Shown: positions 1 through 9,300 of the stretch, piece by piece
Position numbering within the stretch: position 1 is the stretch's first letter
Layout: every line of letters begins with the position of its first letter
Source: Gracilariopsis chorda
Taxonomy: Eukaryota > Rhodophyta > Florideophyceae > Gracilariales > Gracilariaceae
Assembly: GCA_003194525.1 (NCBI GenBank)
Contig: NBIV01000191.1
Location: 1 to 64,000, forward strand
Reading direction: 5' to 3'
DNA: 64,000 bases
Translations under genes and position numbers: made by a program
Notes under the pieces: model-generated
What the model was told of the DNA's origin: nothing
The model's input: the letters and a program-made list of their open reading frames with translations, nothing else
Database searches by the model: none

Positions 1-651
1 TGAGGCGTGTGCCGCTAGTTGTCCAATAGGGTGGGGAAGTACCGTCGCTATGACCGGTTGAAGCGCCTTAGGCATGGACGGGAGACGGGTAGTGTGTACC
101 AAAGGTGTTTCTGTCGTCTGTGAGCCCCACCGGAGCTTTGCTCGGATAACGGTGTCGGGCGAAAGACCTGGTGATTTCCGGACGGAAGTACTTGACAGGA
201 AGCTATCCGCAGGCGACGTGCCGTGCAAACCTTTCCTGCAAAGGGCCAGCTTGGGTATAGAGTGAAAGCATATCCCGCTGTTAGTAGCTCTCCTCGGGAA
301 GCCCTGTAAGGATTGTATGCGCCTGCTTCTGGTTAGTGCAGAGGTAGGTAGGCTGCAGAATCCACTTCACATCCGGAGTGTCTGACCGGAAGCCGAGGGT
401 CTGACCCTTAGTGATCCTTGACATAATTCTTGGGTTGCGCGCCGTTTCAACAAAGAAGTTATGAAGTTTTATCTGGGGATTGAGCCTCTTGCTCTCCTTA
501 GTGTTGTTTTATTTCATCGAGTGGGTTTAGTTCTTTTGATCCCACTGTTTTCAACTTGTTTTTGGGGCTTTTAGCTACGAAGAGCACCCTTTTGGCTTTT
601 ATTATTACAACTTTTTGGCCCCTGCGTCACCGTCTCGTGATGGCGCCCACA
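1..651 (+). repeat. Ty3/Gypsy LTR, copy 1 left LTR, cut by window start
   Basis: This is the 3' part of a 1064-bp LTR. Base 1 corresponds to LTR base 414, by comparison with the complete LTR at 5268-6331. The right end is placed at the CACA before TGGTACTC, the same point where the solo LTR at 48956-50019 stops. The upstream U3/TATA part lies outside the window. It differs from the second LTR by two single-base indels (an extra A near 228; one C fewer near 620). The segment contains the long 5' leader of the element and ends with the start codon of gag-pol. Confidence 0.93.
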
Positions 652-3600
652 TGGTACTCTCGAGGAGGGTGCTCTTCTGACTCTAACGCTGCATTTACTT
701 CTTATGACGGTTCTTCTATTGACGTCGTAAAGTTTTTCTTTTACTTTGAGAATGTTGCAATGAGAGGAAAGACTGACAAGGAGATGGCACTTGAGTTGCT
801 TGGTTTCCTTGAGAACAAAGCCTTTGAGTTCTACTATGATTCTTATGCTGTTAATGGTTCACTTTCGGAAGAAGCAAAAAACTACCGCTCCGTTAAGCAA
901 GCTTTCATCGATCGTTTTGGAAAAGCCGAGGAGCTTGAGGAAGATATACGCCTTGCAATTTCTGCTAAATTGGATTATGCAGACTTGGTTGGTTCCTTGA
1001 CCTATATGGACAACCTCTTCTTAAAGGCAGGATTCAACGCTAAGGCTAAGTTTGGTCTTTTGAAGAAAGCTGTAATGGAATACGCTGATCTAGCCCAGTT
1101 CGTTGTTTTCCGTGGCGCTGATGATTATGATGAGTTGAAGGTTCAAGTGAAAGCCTTCGATGCTGCCCGGAAAGCAATGGGGAGCTACGTTTCATTAAGT
1201 ACCCCACCTAAGCGTATTGTCCAAAACCACAGGTCTTCTGAAGAAACTATCTCTCATGCTTTGGAGTCTAAGGTCGACAAACTCTCTGAGCAGTTTGCTC
1301 AGCTGTCATTAATGGTTAAGAAGACACAGACGGAGCGTCGAGACTACGAAAAGGTTTGTTCATACTGCAAGAAGCCCGGACATTATGCCTCACAATGTGA
1401 CTGTAATCCGCACCGACATACGCGATGCCCGCGTTGTGGGAAAATTGGGCACTCAGAGATCACTTGTTGGCGAATAATCCGACCCGAAGAGACCCGCAAA
1501 GTATGGGATGCCAATGAGGAATCTAAAGAGTCAGCATTTAATCTTCGGAAAGGATCCGACCCCGTATCAATTGTCACCGAAAACGCCGGGAATGCTGATG
1601 TAGTCGCCACAACCAAGAGAAGTGCTGACGTTGAAGCGTTGCCCAAACAGCGCCGTTCAGACGGTGGTGCACCCATCCCGCTTTTGCTCAATCCAACAAG
1701 ATACGAAGAGAGAGTTCGGAGACCTAAGGTTCATGAACAGAAAGTCAAGAACCCGAAACAGAGGAAGTCGAAGAAACAGAGTCTTGAAGACCATGCAAGC
1801 AAATATAACGTTCTCACTGAGCTCGCGAATGCCTCTTCCGAACTAACCTTTGGAAAACTTATCAAAGGAGACGCAGATGATGCGAAGAAAGAGATTCGTA
1901 AGCTCATCGGTCGCAAAAGCAATGTTCGATGCCCTTTTGTTGGGCCAGTCGGTAAGCAGCCTAGACGTCTTAAGGCGGTCCCCGTTATGATATATGGGAC
2001 TGAGACTGAAGCTTTGCTCGACTCTGGAGCTGTTCCAAACCTTATGTCAACCAAGCTGTGTGACAGGCTAGCACTGGAACCCAAGCATACGACGAAGAAG
2101 ATAACTGTTGCCAATGGACAGAGCGCCGTGTGCAGAGGAATACTATACGATATCCCTATATCCTTCAGGGGCGTCTCCGTTCCATTAGACTTTCTTGTTA
2201 TTGATGGTCCGCCATTCGACATCATTGTGGGTTGTCCAACACTTGAATCGTTACAAGCCTGCCTTGACCTCGGAAATCAGCACGTGAAGATGAATATTGA
2301 TGGAAAAAGAGTAACACTTGGCTTTGACTATGCTCGCGTCGAGAGTTCAGACGAAGAGGGTTTCCAGACGGATAGCGACGACTTCACTTCAGATTCTGAC
2401 GCCGCTATTGACTCTGATACTGTTTCTGAAAATGACGAACAACTCGTGGTTGCTCTAACAGAAAAGAACCATGGCGAGACTCCCGAAATGATCCCGCAAT
2501 TGGACATCACTACCGATGAGCAGCACGAGAAGTTACTCTTTTCAAAACTCTCGCACATTTCAGAGGATGAAAGAGACGAATTGGTTTCTTTTCTGAAGGA
2601 CTCGAATGTAATCGCTTGGTCATTGAAAGACTTTCGCCCAGCCGATGTGCCTGTTTCTCACTCTTTCGAGTTGACAGTTGACAAACCAATCTACTTCAGA
2701 GCAAGGAGGATGTCGCCGAAGCACAACGAGTTCGTACGCAAGGAGATTGATCTTCTTCTCGAAGCTGGTATCATTACCCCTTTAGCCTCTGCTTGGTCGT
2801 TTCCAATTTTCATTGCCTCGAAGAAAGATGGAAGCGCAAGGTTTTGTGTCGATTACAGAGAGCTGAACAGAGTCATGAAAGCTGACCGCTGGCCTTTGCC
2901 ACGCATGGAAGAGATCTTTGACGAACTTGGAGGTTGCTGTGTCTTCACTACGCTCGACCTGTTCTCTGGATACTGGCAAGTCAAGATGTCTGAGGATTGC
3001 AAAGAGATGACGACCTTTGTGTGCAGATACGGAACTTTCATGTTCGAAGTCATGCCATTTGGTCTCATGAATGCCCCTTCCACCTTTCAACGGATGATGG
3101 ATCATGTGCTAAGAGGACTTCCATTCGTTCGGGTTTACATTGATGACGTTGTCATATTCTCAAGAAGCCTGAGAGAGCACGTGATTCACTTGAAGGCTGT
3201 GATTGGTCGGATTGCGAAGCATGGATTGAAGCTCAAACTGTCCAAATGTTTCTTTGCACTATCGGAGGTGTCTCTTCTAGGCCATGTCATCAACGGAGAT
3301 GGAGTGCACGTGGACCAGGAGAAGATTGCTAAGATCCAGGATGCCCCAATTCCTGCCACCACTACGGAACTACGATCTTTTCTGGGACTAGCCGGATACT
3401 ATCGAAGGTTCATCAGAAACTTTGCTGAGACCTCCGCCGTGCTTCACAGTGCTACCTCGGGGAATAAGAAGCTGAGTTGGACCGGAGAGATGCTAGAAGC
3501 TTTCCACGGTCTGAAAAAAAAGATGACTGAGCCTCCGGTACTTTCATTTCCAAACTTCGAGCAGCCTTTCATTGTGGAAACGGACGCCTCTAGTGTTTCA

Positions 3601-5223
3601 CTCGGCGCAGTTCTCTCTCAGAAAGAGGAAGATGGGAAGATACATCCTCTGCAGTTTGCCAGTCGTACTATGACCGCTGCGGAAAAGAACTACTCGGCAT
3701 GTGAAAGAGAAGCATTGGCAGTTATCTTTGCTCTCAAGAAGTTCAGATTGTATCTACTCTCGTCTGTTCCATTCAAGTTAATCACGGACCATATGGCTTT
3801 ACGATATGCATTTCAGAAGTGCGATATACATGGACGCTTAGCTCGCTGGCTAGACTTTCTGGCCGAGTATGACTTTGAAATAGTGTATCGCGCAGGCAAG
3901 GAGAATGGCGCAGCAGATTTTCTGTCAAGGATAGTTCACGGAGACGAGGTCAAGCCGTTAGAAGATGAAGGCGACCTTGCTTGTATGGCTGTTGAGCCTG
4001 ACGACTTCTCCGGTCTTGAACCATACTACGCAAACATTGCGCGCTTCTTGTGTGGTCTGCCTACAGATGAGACTGATGCACGTCTCCGCCAAGCAATCCG
4101 ACGAAATGCGAAGAAATTCCTGGTCTGGGAAGGAAAATTGTTCAGAAGGATGCCAAACGCACTGCGAGTTGTTCCTGTTATTGGTCGGCGACAGATCATT
4201 ATCAAGTCATTTCATGATGAGATTGGACACTGGGATTTGAAGACTACAAGGAAGTTCATCACTGAGAGATACTGGTGGCCCACTATGCATGAAGATATCG
4301 GCAACTACGTCAAGAGTTGTGACGAATGCCAGAGACTCGCACCACTACCAAGGTATTACAGCAACCTTCGGACTCCCATTTCCTCTCTCTTTGACGTCTT
4401 CTCGATTGATTTTGCAGGTCCTCTTCCGACTACCGAATCTGGAAACCGTTTCATTCTGGTTTGTGTTGAGCATTTGACTGGTTGGCCACTTGCCGTAGCG
4501 ACAAAATGGTCTACGTCACAGGAGGTCATAGACTTCGTGAGAAAAGAGATCATTGCCGTGTTTGGTTTCCCTCGTATCGTGGTGTCGGACAATGCTACAT
4601 GCTTCACTTCTACGTCGCTCGTCTCATTCATGGAGGACCATGGTATCAAATGGAAAACGGTCTTGGCGTACGCCCCCATGTCCAATGGCCGAGCTGAAAG
4701 GATGGTTGGTACTCTGAAAAGAGCAATAGGAAAGAAAGCTCTGGATAATCGTTCAAGTTGGGACGAACACCTGCCTTCGGTTCTGTACGGATACCGGCGC
4801 AGACATCTTGCCAGTGGGATCTCTCCGTTCGAGTTGCTTTACGGCGTGAAACCACGTATGACCTCCGATGAAGGTGGTGTCGTGGCACGAGTTGGGGACT
4901 CCTCCGACCGGTTCCGATCAGTGGAGCTGCTCGCATCAAGGAATCATAGAGCTAAACGTTCTGCTCTGAGGCCTTTGAAGGAAGTCGATGCAGTCTCCAT
5001 TACGAATTTTGAAGTCGGTGATCTGGTCCTTGTGGCTCGTGGAAAGGCCCTGAACACTACCGTGAAATGGCCTGCTTTTTCCTCTAAGTACTTTGGCCCA
5101 TGTCGTGTGGTGAGGGCTCACCATCCAAGGTACACGTTGGTTTCTCCACACAACCGGTACACTCGCCATGGGATACACGCCCGTCGTTTGAAGAAGTATA
5201 TTGCGCGCCCGATGGAAGGTTAG
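640..5223 (+). CDS. Ty3/Gypsy gag-pol polyprotein, tandem copy 1 (intact frame)
   Basis: A single uninterrupted frame of 1527 aa encodes Gag and Pol together, with no frameshift or stop between them. Order seen: a retrotransposon Gag domain (residues about 20-200), two CX2CX4HX4C zinc knuckles (240-253 and 263-276), an aspartic protease with DSG at 461-463, reverse transcriptase with TLDLFSGYWQV and YIDD (833-836), RNase H with ETDAS (D982), and an integrase with an H-X4-H/CX2C zinc domain (from H1192) and a DDE core (FSIDFAG, VSDNATCF, GRAERM). This domain order is that of Ty3/Gypsy (Metaviridae-like) elements. No chromodomain is visible at the C-terminus. I chose ATG 640 because the Gag domain begins almost at once. 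It lies 12 bases before the LTR end, so the primer-binding site is translated. All catalytic motifs are present, so the copy may be functional. Confidence 0.95.
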   Translation: MAPTWYSRGGCSSDSNAAFTSYDGSSIDVVKFFFYFENVAMRGKTDKEMALELLGFLENKAFEFYYDSYAVNGSLSEEAKNYRSVKQAFIDRFGKAEELEEDIRLAISAKLDYADLVGSLTYMDNLFLKAGFNAKAKFGLLKKAVMEYADLAQFVVFRGADDYDELKVQVKAFDAARKAMGSYVSLSTPPKRIVQNHRSSEETISHALESKVDKLSEQFAQLSLMVKKTQTERRDYEKVCSYCKKPGHYASQCDCNPHRHTRCPRCGKIGHSEITCWRIIRPEETRKVWDANEESKESAFNLRKGSDPVSIVTENAGNADVVATTKRSADVEALPKQRRSDGGAPIPLLLNPTRYEERVRRPKVHEQKVKNPKQRKSKKQSLEDHASKYNVLTELANASSELTFGKLIKGDADDAKKEIRKLIGRKSNVRCPFVGPVGKQPRRLKAVPVMIYGTETEALLDSGAVPNLMSTKLCDRLALEPKHTTKKITVANGQSAVCRGILYDIPISFRGVSVPLDFLVIDGPPFDIIVGCPTLESLQACLDLGNQHVKMNIDGKRVTLGFDYARVESSDEEGFQTDSDDFTSDSDAAIDSDTVSENDEQLVVALTEKNHGETPEMIPQLDITTDEQHEKLLFSKLSHISEDERDELVSFLKDSNVIAWSLKDFRPADVPVSHSFELTVDKPIYFRARRMSPKHNEFVRKEIDLLLEAGIITPLASAWSFPIFIASKKDGSARFCVDYRELNRVMKADRWPLPRMEEIFDELGGCCVFTTLDLFSGYWQVKMSEDCKEMTTFVCRYGTFMFEVMPFGLMNAPSTFQRMMDHVLRGLPFVRVYIDDVVIFSRSLREHVIHLKAVIGRIAKHGLKLKLSKCFFALSEVSLLGHVINGDGVHVDQEKIAKIQDAPIPATTTELRSFLGLAGYYRRFIRNFAETSAVLHSATSGNKKLSWTGEMLEAFHGLKKKMTEPPVLSFPNFEQPFIVETDASSVSLGAVLSQKEEDGKIHPLQFASRTMTAAEKNYSACEREALAVIFALKKFRLYLLSSVPFKLITDHMALRYAFQKCDIHGRLARWLDFLAEYDFEIVYRAGKENGAADFLSRIVHGDEVKPLEDEGDLACMAVEPDDFSGLEPYYANIARFLCGLPTDETDARLRQAIRRNAKKFLVWEGKLFRRMPNALRVVPVIGRRQIIIKSFHDEIGHWDLKTTRKFITERYWWPTMHEDIGNYVKSCDECQRLAPLPRYYSNLRTPISSLFDVFSIDFAGPLPTTESGNRFILVCVEHLTGWPLAVATKWSTSQEVIDFVRKEIIAVFGFPRIVVSDNATCFTSTSLVSFMEDHGIKWKTVLAYAPMSNGRAERMVGTLKRAIGKKALDNRSSWDEHLPSVLYGYRRRHLASGISPFELLYGVKPRMTSDEGGVVARVGDSSDRFRSVELLASRNHRAKRSALRPLKEVDAVSITNFEVGDLVLVARGKALNTTVKWPAFSSKYFGPCRVVRAHHPRYTLVSPHNRYTRHGIHARRLKKYIARPMEG
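652..669 (+). promoter_or_regulatory. Primer-binding site, copy 1
   Basis: The first 18 bases after the LTR read TGGTACTCTCGAGGAGGG. A TGG start, complementary to the CCA end of a tRNA, is the normal form of a tRNA primer-binding site, and its position directly at the LTR end fits. The tRNA species was not identified. The site is inside the gag-pol reading frame (codons 5-10). Confidence 0.7.
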
Positions 5224-5230
5224 CTTTTCA

Positions 5231-5251
5231 GGTTGCCGCGGCGTGGCAACC
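5231..5251 (+). other. Perfect 7-bp hairpin before the polypurine tract
   Basis: GGTTGCC and GGCAACC flank a 7-base loop, starting 7 bases after the gag-pol stop codon and ending just before the G-rich tract. The same hairpin follows copy 2 at 10911-10931. An RNA role in 3' end formation or plus-strand priming is inference only. Confidence 0.6.
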
Positions 5252-5254
5252 CTT

Positions 5255-5267
5255 GAGGTTGGGGTTG
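5255..5267 (+). promoter_or_regulatory. Polypurine-tract candidate, copy 1
   Basis: The G-rich stretch GAGGTTGGGGTTG lies directly before the LTR start (TGTCGGTC) at 5268, where the plus-strand primer of LTR elements should be. It is interrupted by T residues, so it is an atypical tract. The equivalent for copy 2 is 10935-10947. Confidence 0.5.
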
Positions 5268-5290
5268 TGTCGGTCGCGAATGTTGCGGAA

Positions 5291-5345
5291 TGTGCCAGAC
5301 ATTGCTGGAACACACGTGTAGAATGTTCCAGTAGTGTCTAGCACA
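5291..5345 (+). promoter_or_regulatory. Nested palindrome with CACGTG in LTR U3
   Basis: Outer arms TGTGCCAGACA and TGTCTAGCACA pair at 10 of 11 positions. Inner arms CTGGAACA and TGTTCCAG pair perfectly around CACGTGTAGAA. It lies about 190 bases upstream of the TATA box and is present in LTR 3 (10971-11025) and, inverted, in the solo LTR (49942-49996). CACGTG is a classical bHLH/bZIP core, and the GAA/TTC spacing resembles a heat-shock element. Use as an enhancer is inference. Confidence 0.6.
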
Positions 5346-5531
5346 TTGCACGCTTTGTTGGCCCAGCAAAGACTACAGTATTTTAGTGATGCTGGGGCAA
5401 ATTTTCGCTTTATTATTGGTTAGTGTGCAGCTCCAGAGGTCTCTAGAAGCCAATGGAGTAACCTAAACGCACACATGAGTAACTAGCAAGTAGAAATGCG
5501 TATTTGGCTCGTTTTTAGTGCCTCTAAACAC

Positions 5532-5539
5532 TATAAAAA
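5532..5539 (+). promoter_or_regulatory. LTR TATA box
   Basis: TATAAAAA lies 265 bases into the LTR, so transcription probably starts near 5560. It would leave a leader of about 760 bases before the gag-pol ATG at 6320. The same box is at 11212-11219 in LTR 3 and, inverted, at 49748-49755 in the solo LTR. Confidence 0.7.
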
Positions 5540-6319
5540 GAGGTTCTGAGCTTCGGACTTCGGTCTGAACTCACCTCAACAATCGACCAACATCTAAGCC
5601 CCACCCCCTATCAACCTTCAGCCACTTCAACTATCATCAACAAACAGTGAGGCGTTCGCCACTGGATAAAGGGCTTCTAGTGAGGCGTGTGCCGCTAGTT
5701 GTCCAATAGGGTGGGGAAGTACCGTCGCTATGACCGGTTGAAGCGCCTTAGGCATGGACGGGAGACGGGTAGTGTGTACCAAAGGTGTTTCTGTCGTCTG
5801 TGAGCCCCACCGGAGCTTTGCTCGGATAACGGTGTCGGGCGAAAGACCTGGTGATTTCCGGACGGAAGTACTTGACAGGAAGCTATCCGCAGGCGACGTG
5901 CCGTGCAACCTTTCCTGCAAAGGGCCAGCTTGGGTATAGAGTGAAAGCATATCCCGCTGTTAGTAGCTCTCCTCGGGAAGCCCTGTAAGGATTGTATGCG
6001 CCTGCTTCTGGTTAGTGCAGAGGTAGGTAGGCTGCAGAATCCACTTCACATCCGGAGTGTCTGACCGGAAGCCGAGGGTCTGACCCTTAGTGATCCTTGA
6101 CATAATTCTTGGGTTGCGCGCCGTTTCAACAAAGAAGTTATGAAGTTTTATCTGGGGATTGAGCCTCTTGCTCTCCTTAGTGTTGTTTTATTTCATCGAG
6201 TGGGTTTAGTTCTTTTGATCCCACTGTTTTCAACTTGTTTTTGGGGCTTTTAGCTACGAAGAGCACCCTTTTGGCTTTTATTATTACAACTTTTTGGCCC
6301 CCTGCGTCACCGTCTCGTG

Positions 6320-9300
6320 ATGGCGCCCACATGGTACTCTCGAGGAGGGTGCTCTTCTGACTCTAACGCTGCATTTACTTCTTATGACGGTTCTTCTATT
6401 GACGTCGTAAAGTTTTTCTTTTACTTTGAGAATGTTGCAATGAGAGGAAAGACTGACAAGGAGATGGCACTTGAGTTGCTTGGTTTCCTTGAGAACAAAG
6501 CCTTTGAGTTCTACTATGATTCTTATGCTGTTAATGGTTCACTTTCGGAAGAAGCAAAAAACTACCGCTCCGTTAAGCAAGCTTTCATCGATCGTTTTGG
6601 AAAAGCCGAGGAGCTTGAGGAAGATATACGCCTTGCAATTTCTGCTAAATTGGATTATGCAGACTTGGTTGGTTCCTTGACCTATATGGACAACCTCTTC
6701 TTAAAGGCAGGATTCAACGCTAAGGCTAAGTTTGGTCTTTTGAAGAAAGCTGTAATGGAATACGCTGATCTAGCCCAGTTCGTTGTTTTCCGTGGCGCTG
6801 ATGATTATGATGAGTTGAAGGTTCAAGTGAAAGCCTTCGATGCTGCCCGGAAAGCAATGGGGAGCTACGTTTCATTAAGTACCCCACCTAAGCGTATTGT
6901 CCAAAACCACAGGTCTTCTGAAGAAACTATCTCTCATGCTTTGGAGTCTAAGGTCGACAAACTCTCTGAGCAGTTTGCTCAGCTGTCATTAATGGTTAAG
7001 AAGACAAAGACGGAGCGTCGAGACTACGAAAAGGTTTGTTCATACTGCAAGAAGCCCGGACATTATGCCTCACAATGTGACTGTAATCCGCACCGACATA
7101 CGCGATGCCCGCGTTGTGGGAAAATTGGGCACTCAGAGATCACTTGTTGGCGAATAATCCGACCCGAAGAGACCCGCAAAGTATGGGATGCCAATGAGGA
7201 ATCTAAAGAGTCAGCATTTAATCTTCGGAAAGGATCCGACCCCGTATCAATTGTCACCGAAAACGCCGGGAATGCTGATGTAGTCGCCACAACCAAGAGA
7301 AGTGCTGACGTTGAAGCGTTGCCCAAACAGCGCCGTTCAGACGGTGGTGCACCCATCCCGCTTTTGCTCAATCCAACAAGATACGAAGAGAGAGTTCGGA
7401 GACCTAAGGTTCATGAACAGAAAGTCAAGAACCCGAAACAGAGGAAGTCGAAGAAACAGAGTCTTGAAGACCATGCAAGCAAATATAACGTTCTCACTGA
7501 GCTCGCGAATGCCTCTTCCGAACTAACCTTTGGAAAACTTATCAAAGGAGACGCAGATGATGCGAAGAAAGAGATTCGTAAGCTCATCGGTCGCAAAAGC
7601 AATGTTCGATGCCCTTTTGTTGGGCCAGTCGGTAAGCAGCCTAGACGTCTTAAGGCGGTCCCCGTTATGATATATGGGACTGAGACTGAAGCTTTGCTCG
7701 ACTCTGGAGCTGTTCCAAACCTTATGTCAACCAAGCTGTGTGACAGGCTAGCACTGGAACCCAAGCATACGACGAAGAAGATAACTGTTGCCAATGGACA
7801 AAGCGCCGTGTGCAGAGGAATACTATACGATATCCCTATATCCTTCAGGGGCGTCTCCGTTCCATTAGACTTTCTTGTTATTGATGGTCCGCCATTCGAC
7901 ATCATTGTGGGTTGTCCAACACTTGAATCGTTACAAGCCTGCCTTGACCTCGGAAATCAGCACGTGAAGATGAATATTGATGGAAAAAGAGTAACACTTG
8001 GCTTTGACTATGCTCGCGTCGAGAGTTCAGACGAAGAGGGTTTCCAGACGGATAGCGACGACTTCACTTCAGATTCTGACGCCGCTATTGACTCTGATAC
8101 TGTTTCTGAAAATGACGAACAACTCGTGGTTGCTCTAACAGAAAAGAACCATGGCGAGACTCCCGAAATGATCCCGCAATTGGACATCACTACCGATGAG
8201 CAGCACGAGAAGTTACTCTTTTCAAAACTCTCGCACATTTCAGAGGATGAAAGAGACGAATTGGTTTCTTTTCTGAAGGACTCGAATGTAATCGCTTGGT
8301 CATTGAAAGACTTTCGCCCAGCCGATGTGCCTGTTTCTCACTCTTTCGAGTTGACAGTTGACAAACCAATCTACTTCAGAGCAAGGAGGATGTCGCCGAA
8401 GCACAACGAGTTCGTACGCAAGGAGATTGATCTTCTTCTCGAAGCTGGTATCATTACCCCTTTAGCCTCTGCTTGGTCGTTTCCAATTTTCATTGCCTCG
8501 AAGAAAGATGGAAGCGCAAGGTTTTGTGTCGATTACAGAGAGCTGAACAGAGTCATGAAAGCTGACCGCTGGCCTTTGCCACGCATGGAAGAGATCTTTG
8601 ACGAACTTGGAGGTTGCTGTGTCTTCACTACGCTCGACCTGTTCTCTGGATACTGGCAAGTCAAGATGTCTGAGGATTGCAAAGAGATGACGACCTTTGT
8701 GTGCAGATACGGAACTTTCATGTTCGAAGTCATGCCATTTGGTCTCATGAATGCCCCTTCCACCTTTCAACGGATGATGGATCATGTGCTAAGAGGACTT
8801 CCATTCGTTCGGGTTTACATTGATGACGTTGTCATATTCTCAAGAAGCCTGAGAGAGCACGTGATTCACTTGAAGGCTGTGATTGGTCGGATTGCGAAGC
8901 ATGGATTGAAGCTCAAACTGTCCAAATGTTTCTTTGCACTATCGGAGGTGTCTCTTCTAGGCCATGTCATCAACGGAGATGGAGTGCACGTGGACCAGGA
9001 GAAGATTGCTAAGATCCAGGATGCCCCAATTCCTGCCACCACTACGGAACTACGATCTTTTCTGGGACTAGCCGGATACTATCGAAGGTTCATCAGAAAC
9101 TTTGCTGAGACCTCCGCCGTGCTTCACAGTGCTACCTCGGGGAATAAGAAGCTCAGTTGGACCGGAGAGATGCTAGAAGCTTTCCACGGTCTGAAGAAAA
9201 AGATGACTGAGCCTCCGGTACTTTCATTTCCAAACTTCGAGCAGCCTTTCATTGTGGAAATGGACGCCTCTAGTGTTTCACTCGGCGCAGTTCTCTCTCA

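Larger units (their letters stand above)
5268..6331 (+). repeat. Ty3/Gypsy LTR shared by tandem copies 1 and 2 (1064 bp)
   Basis: This complete LTR is the 3' LTR of copy 1 and the 5' LTR of copy 2. Its ends, TGTCGG at the left and CCCACA at the right, match exactly the limits of the solo LTR at 48956-50019, which has a 5-bp target duplication. Inside are a nested palindrome (5291-5345), a TATA box (5532-5539), paired hairpins with a repeated AGTGAGGCG word (5646-5698), and a leader of about 750 bases with several upstream ATGs. A 107-codon frame is open on the opposite strand (5950-5627); I regard it as unproven. Confidence 0.95.

Noticed and set aside
74-265. 63-codon frame MDGRRVVCTKG in the LTR leader
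   Set aside because: It changes its end between LTR copies because of a one-base indel and has no recognisable domain; treated as an upstream ORF in the leader.
1731-2225. 164-codon minus-strand frame opposite gag-pol, and similar ones in both copies
   Set aside because: Shadows of the strongly coding plus strand; no independent signal.
5650-6000. Self-cleaving hammerhead ribozyme in the LTR leader
   Set aside because: The CTGTGAG and CGAAA words near 5790-5850 look suggestive, but the required CUGAUGA core is absent.
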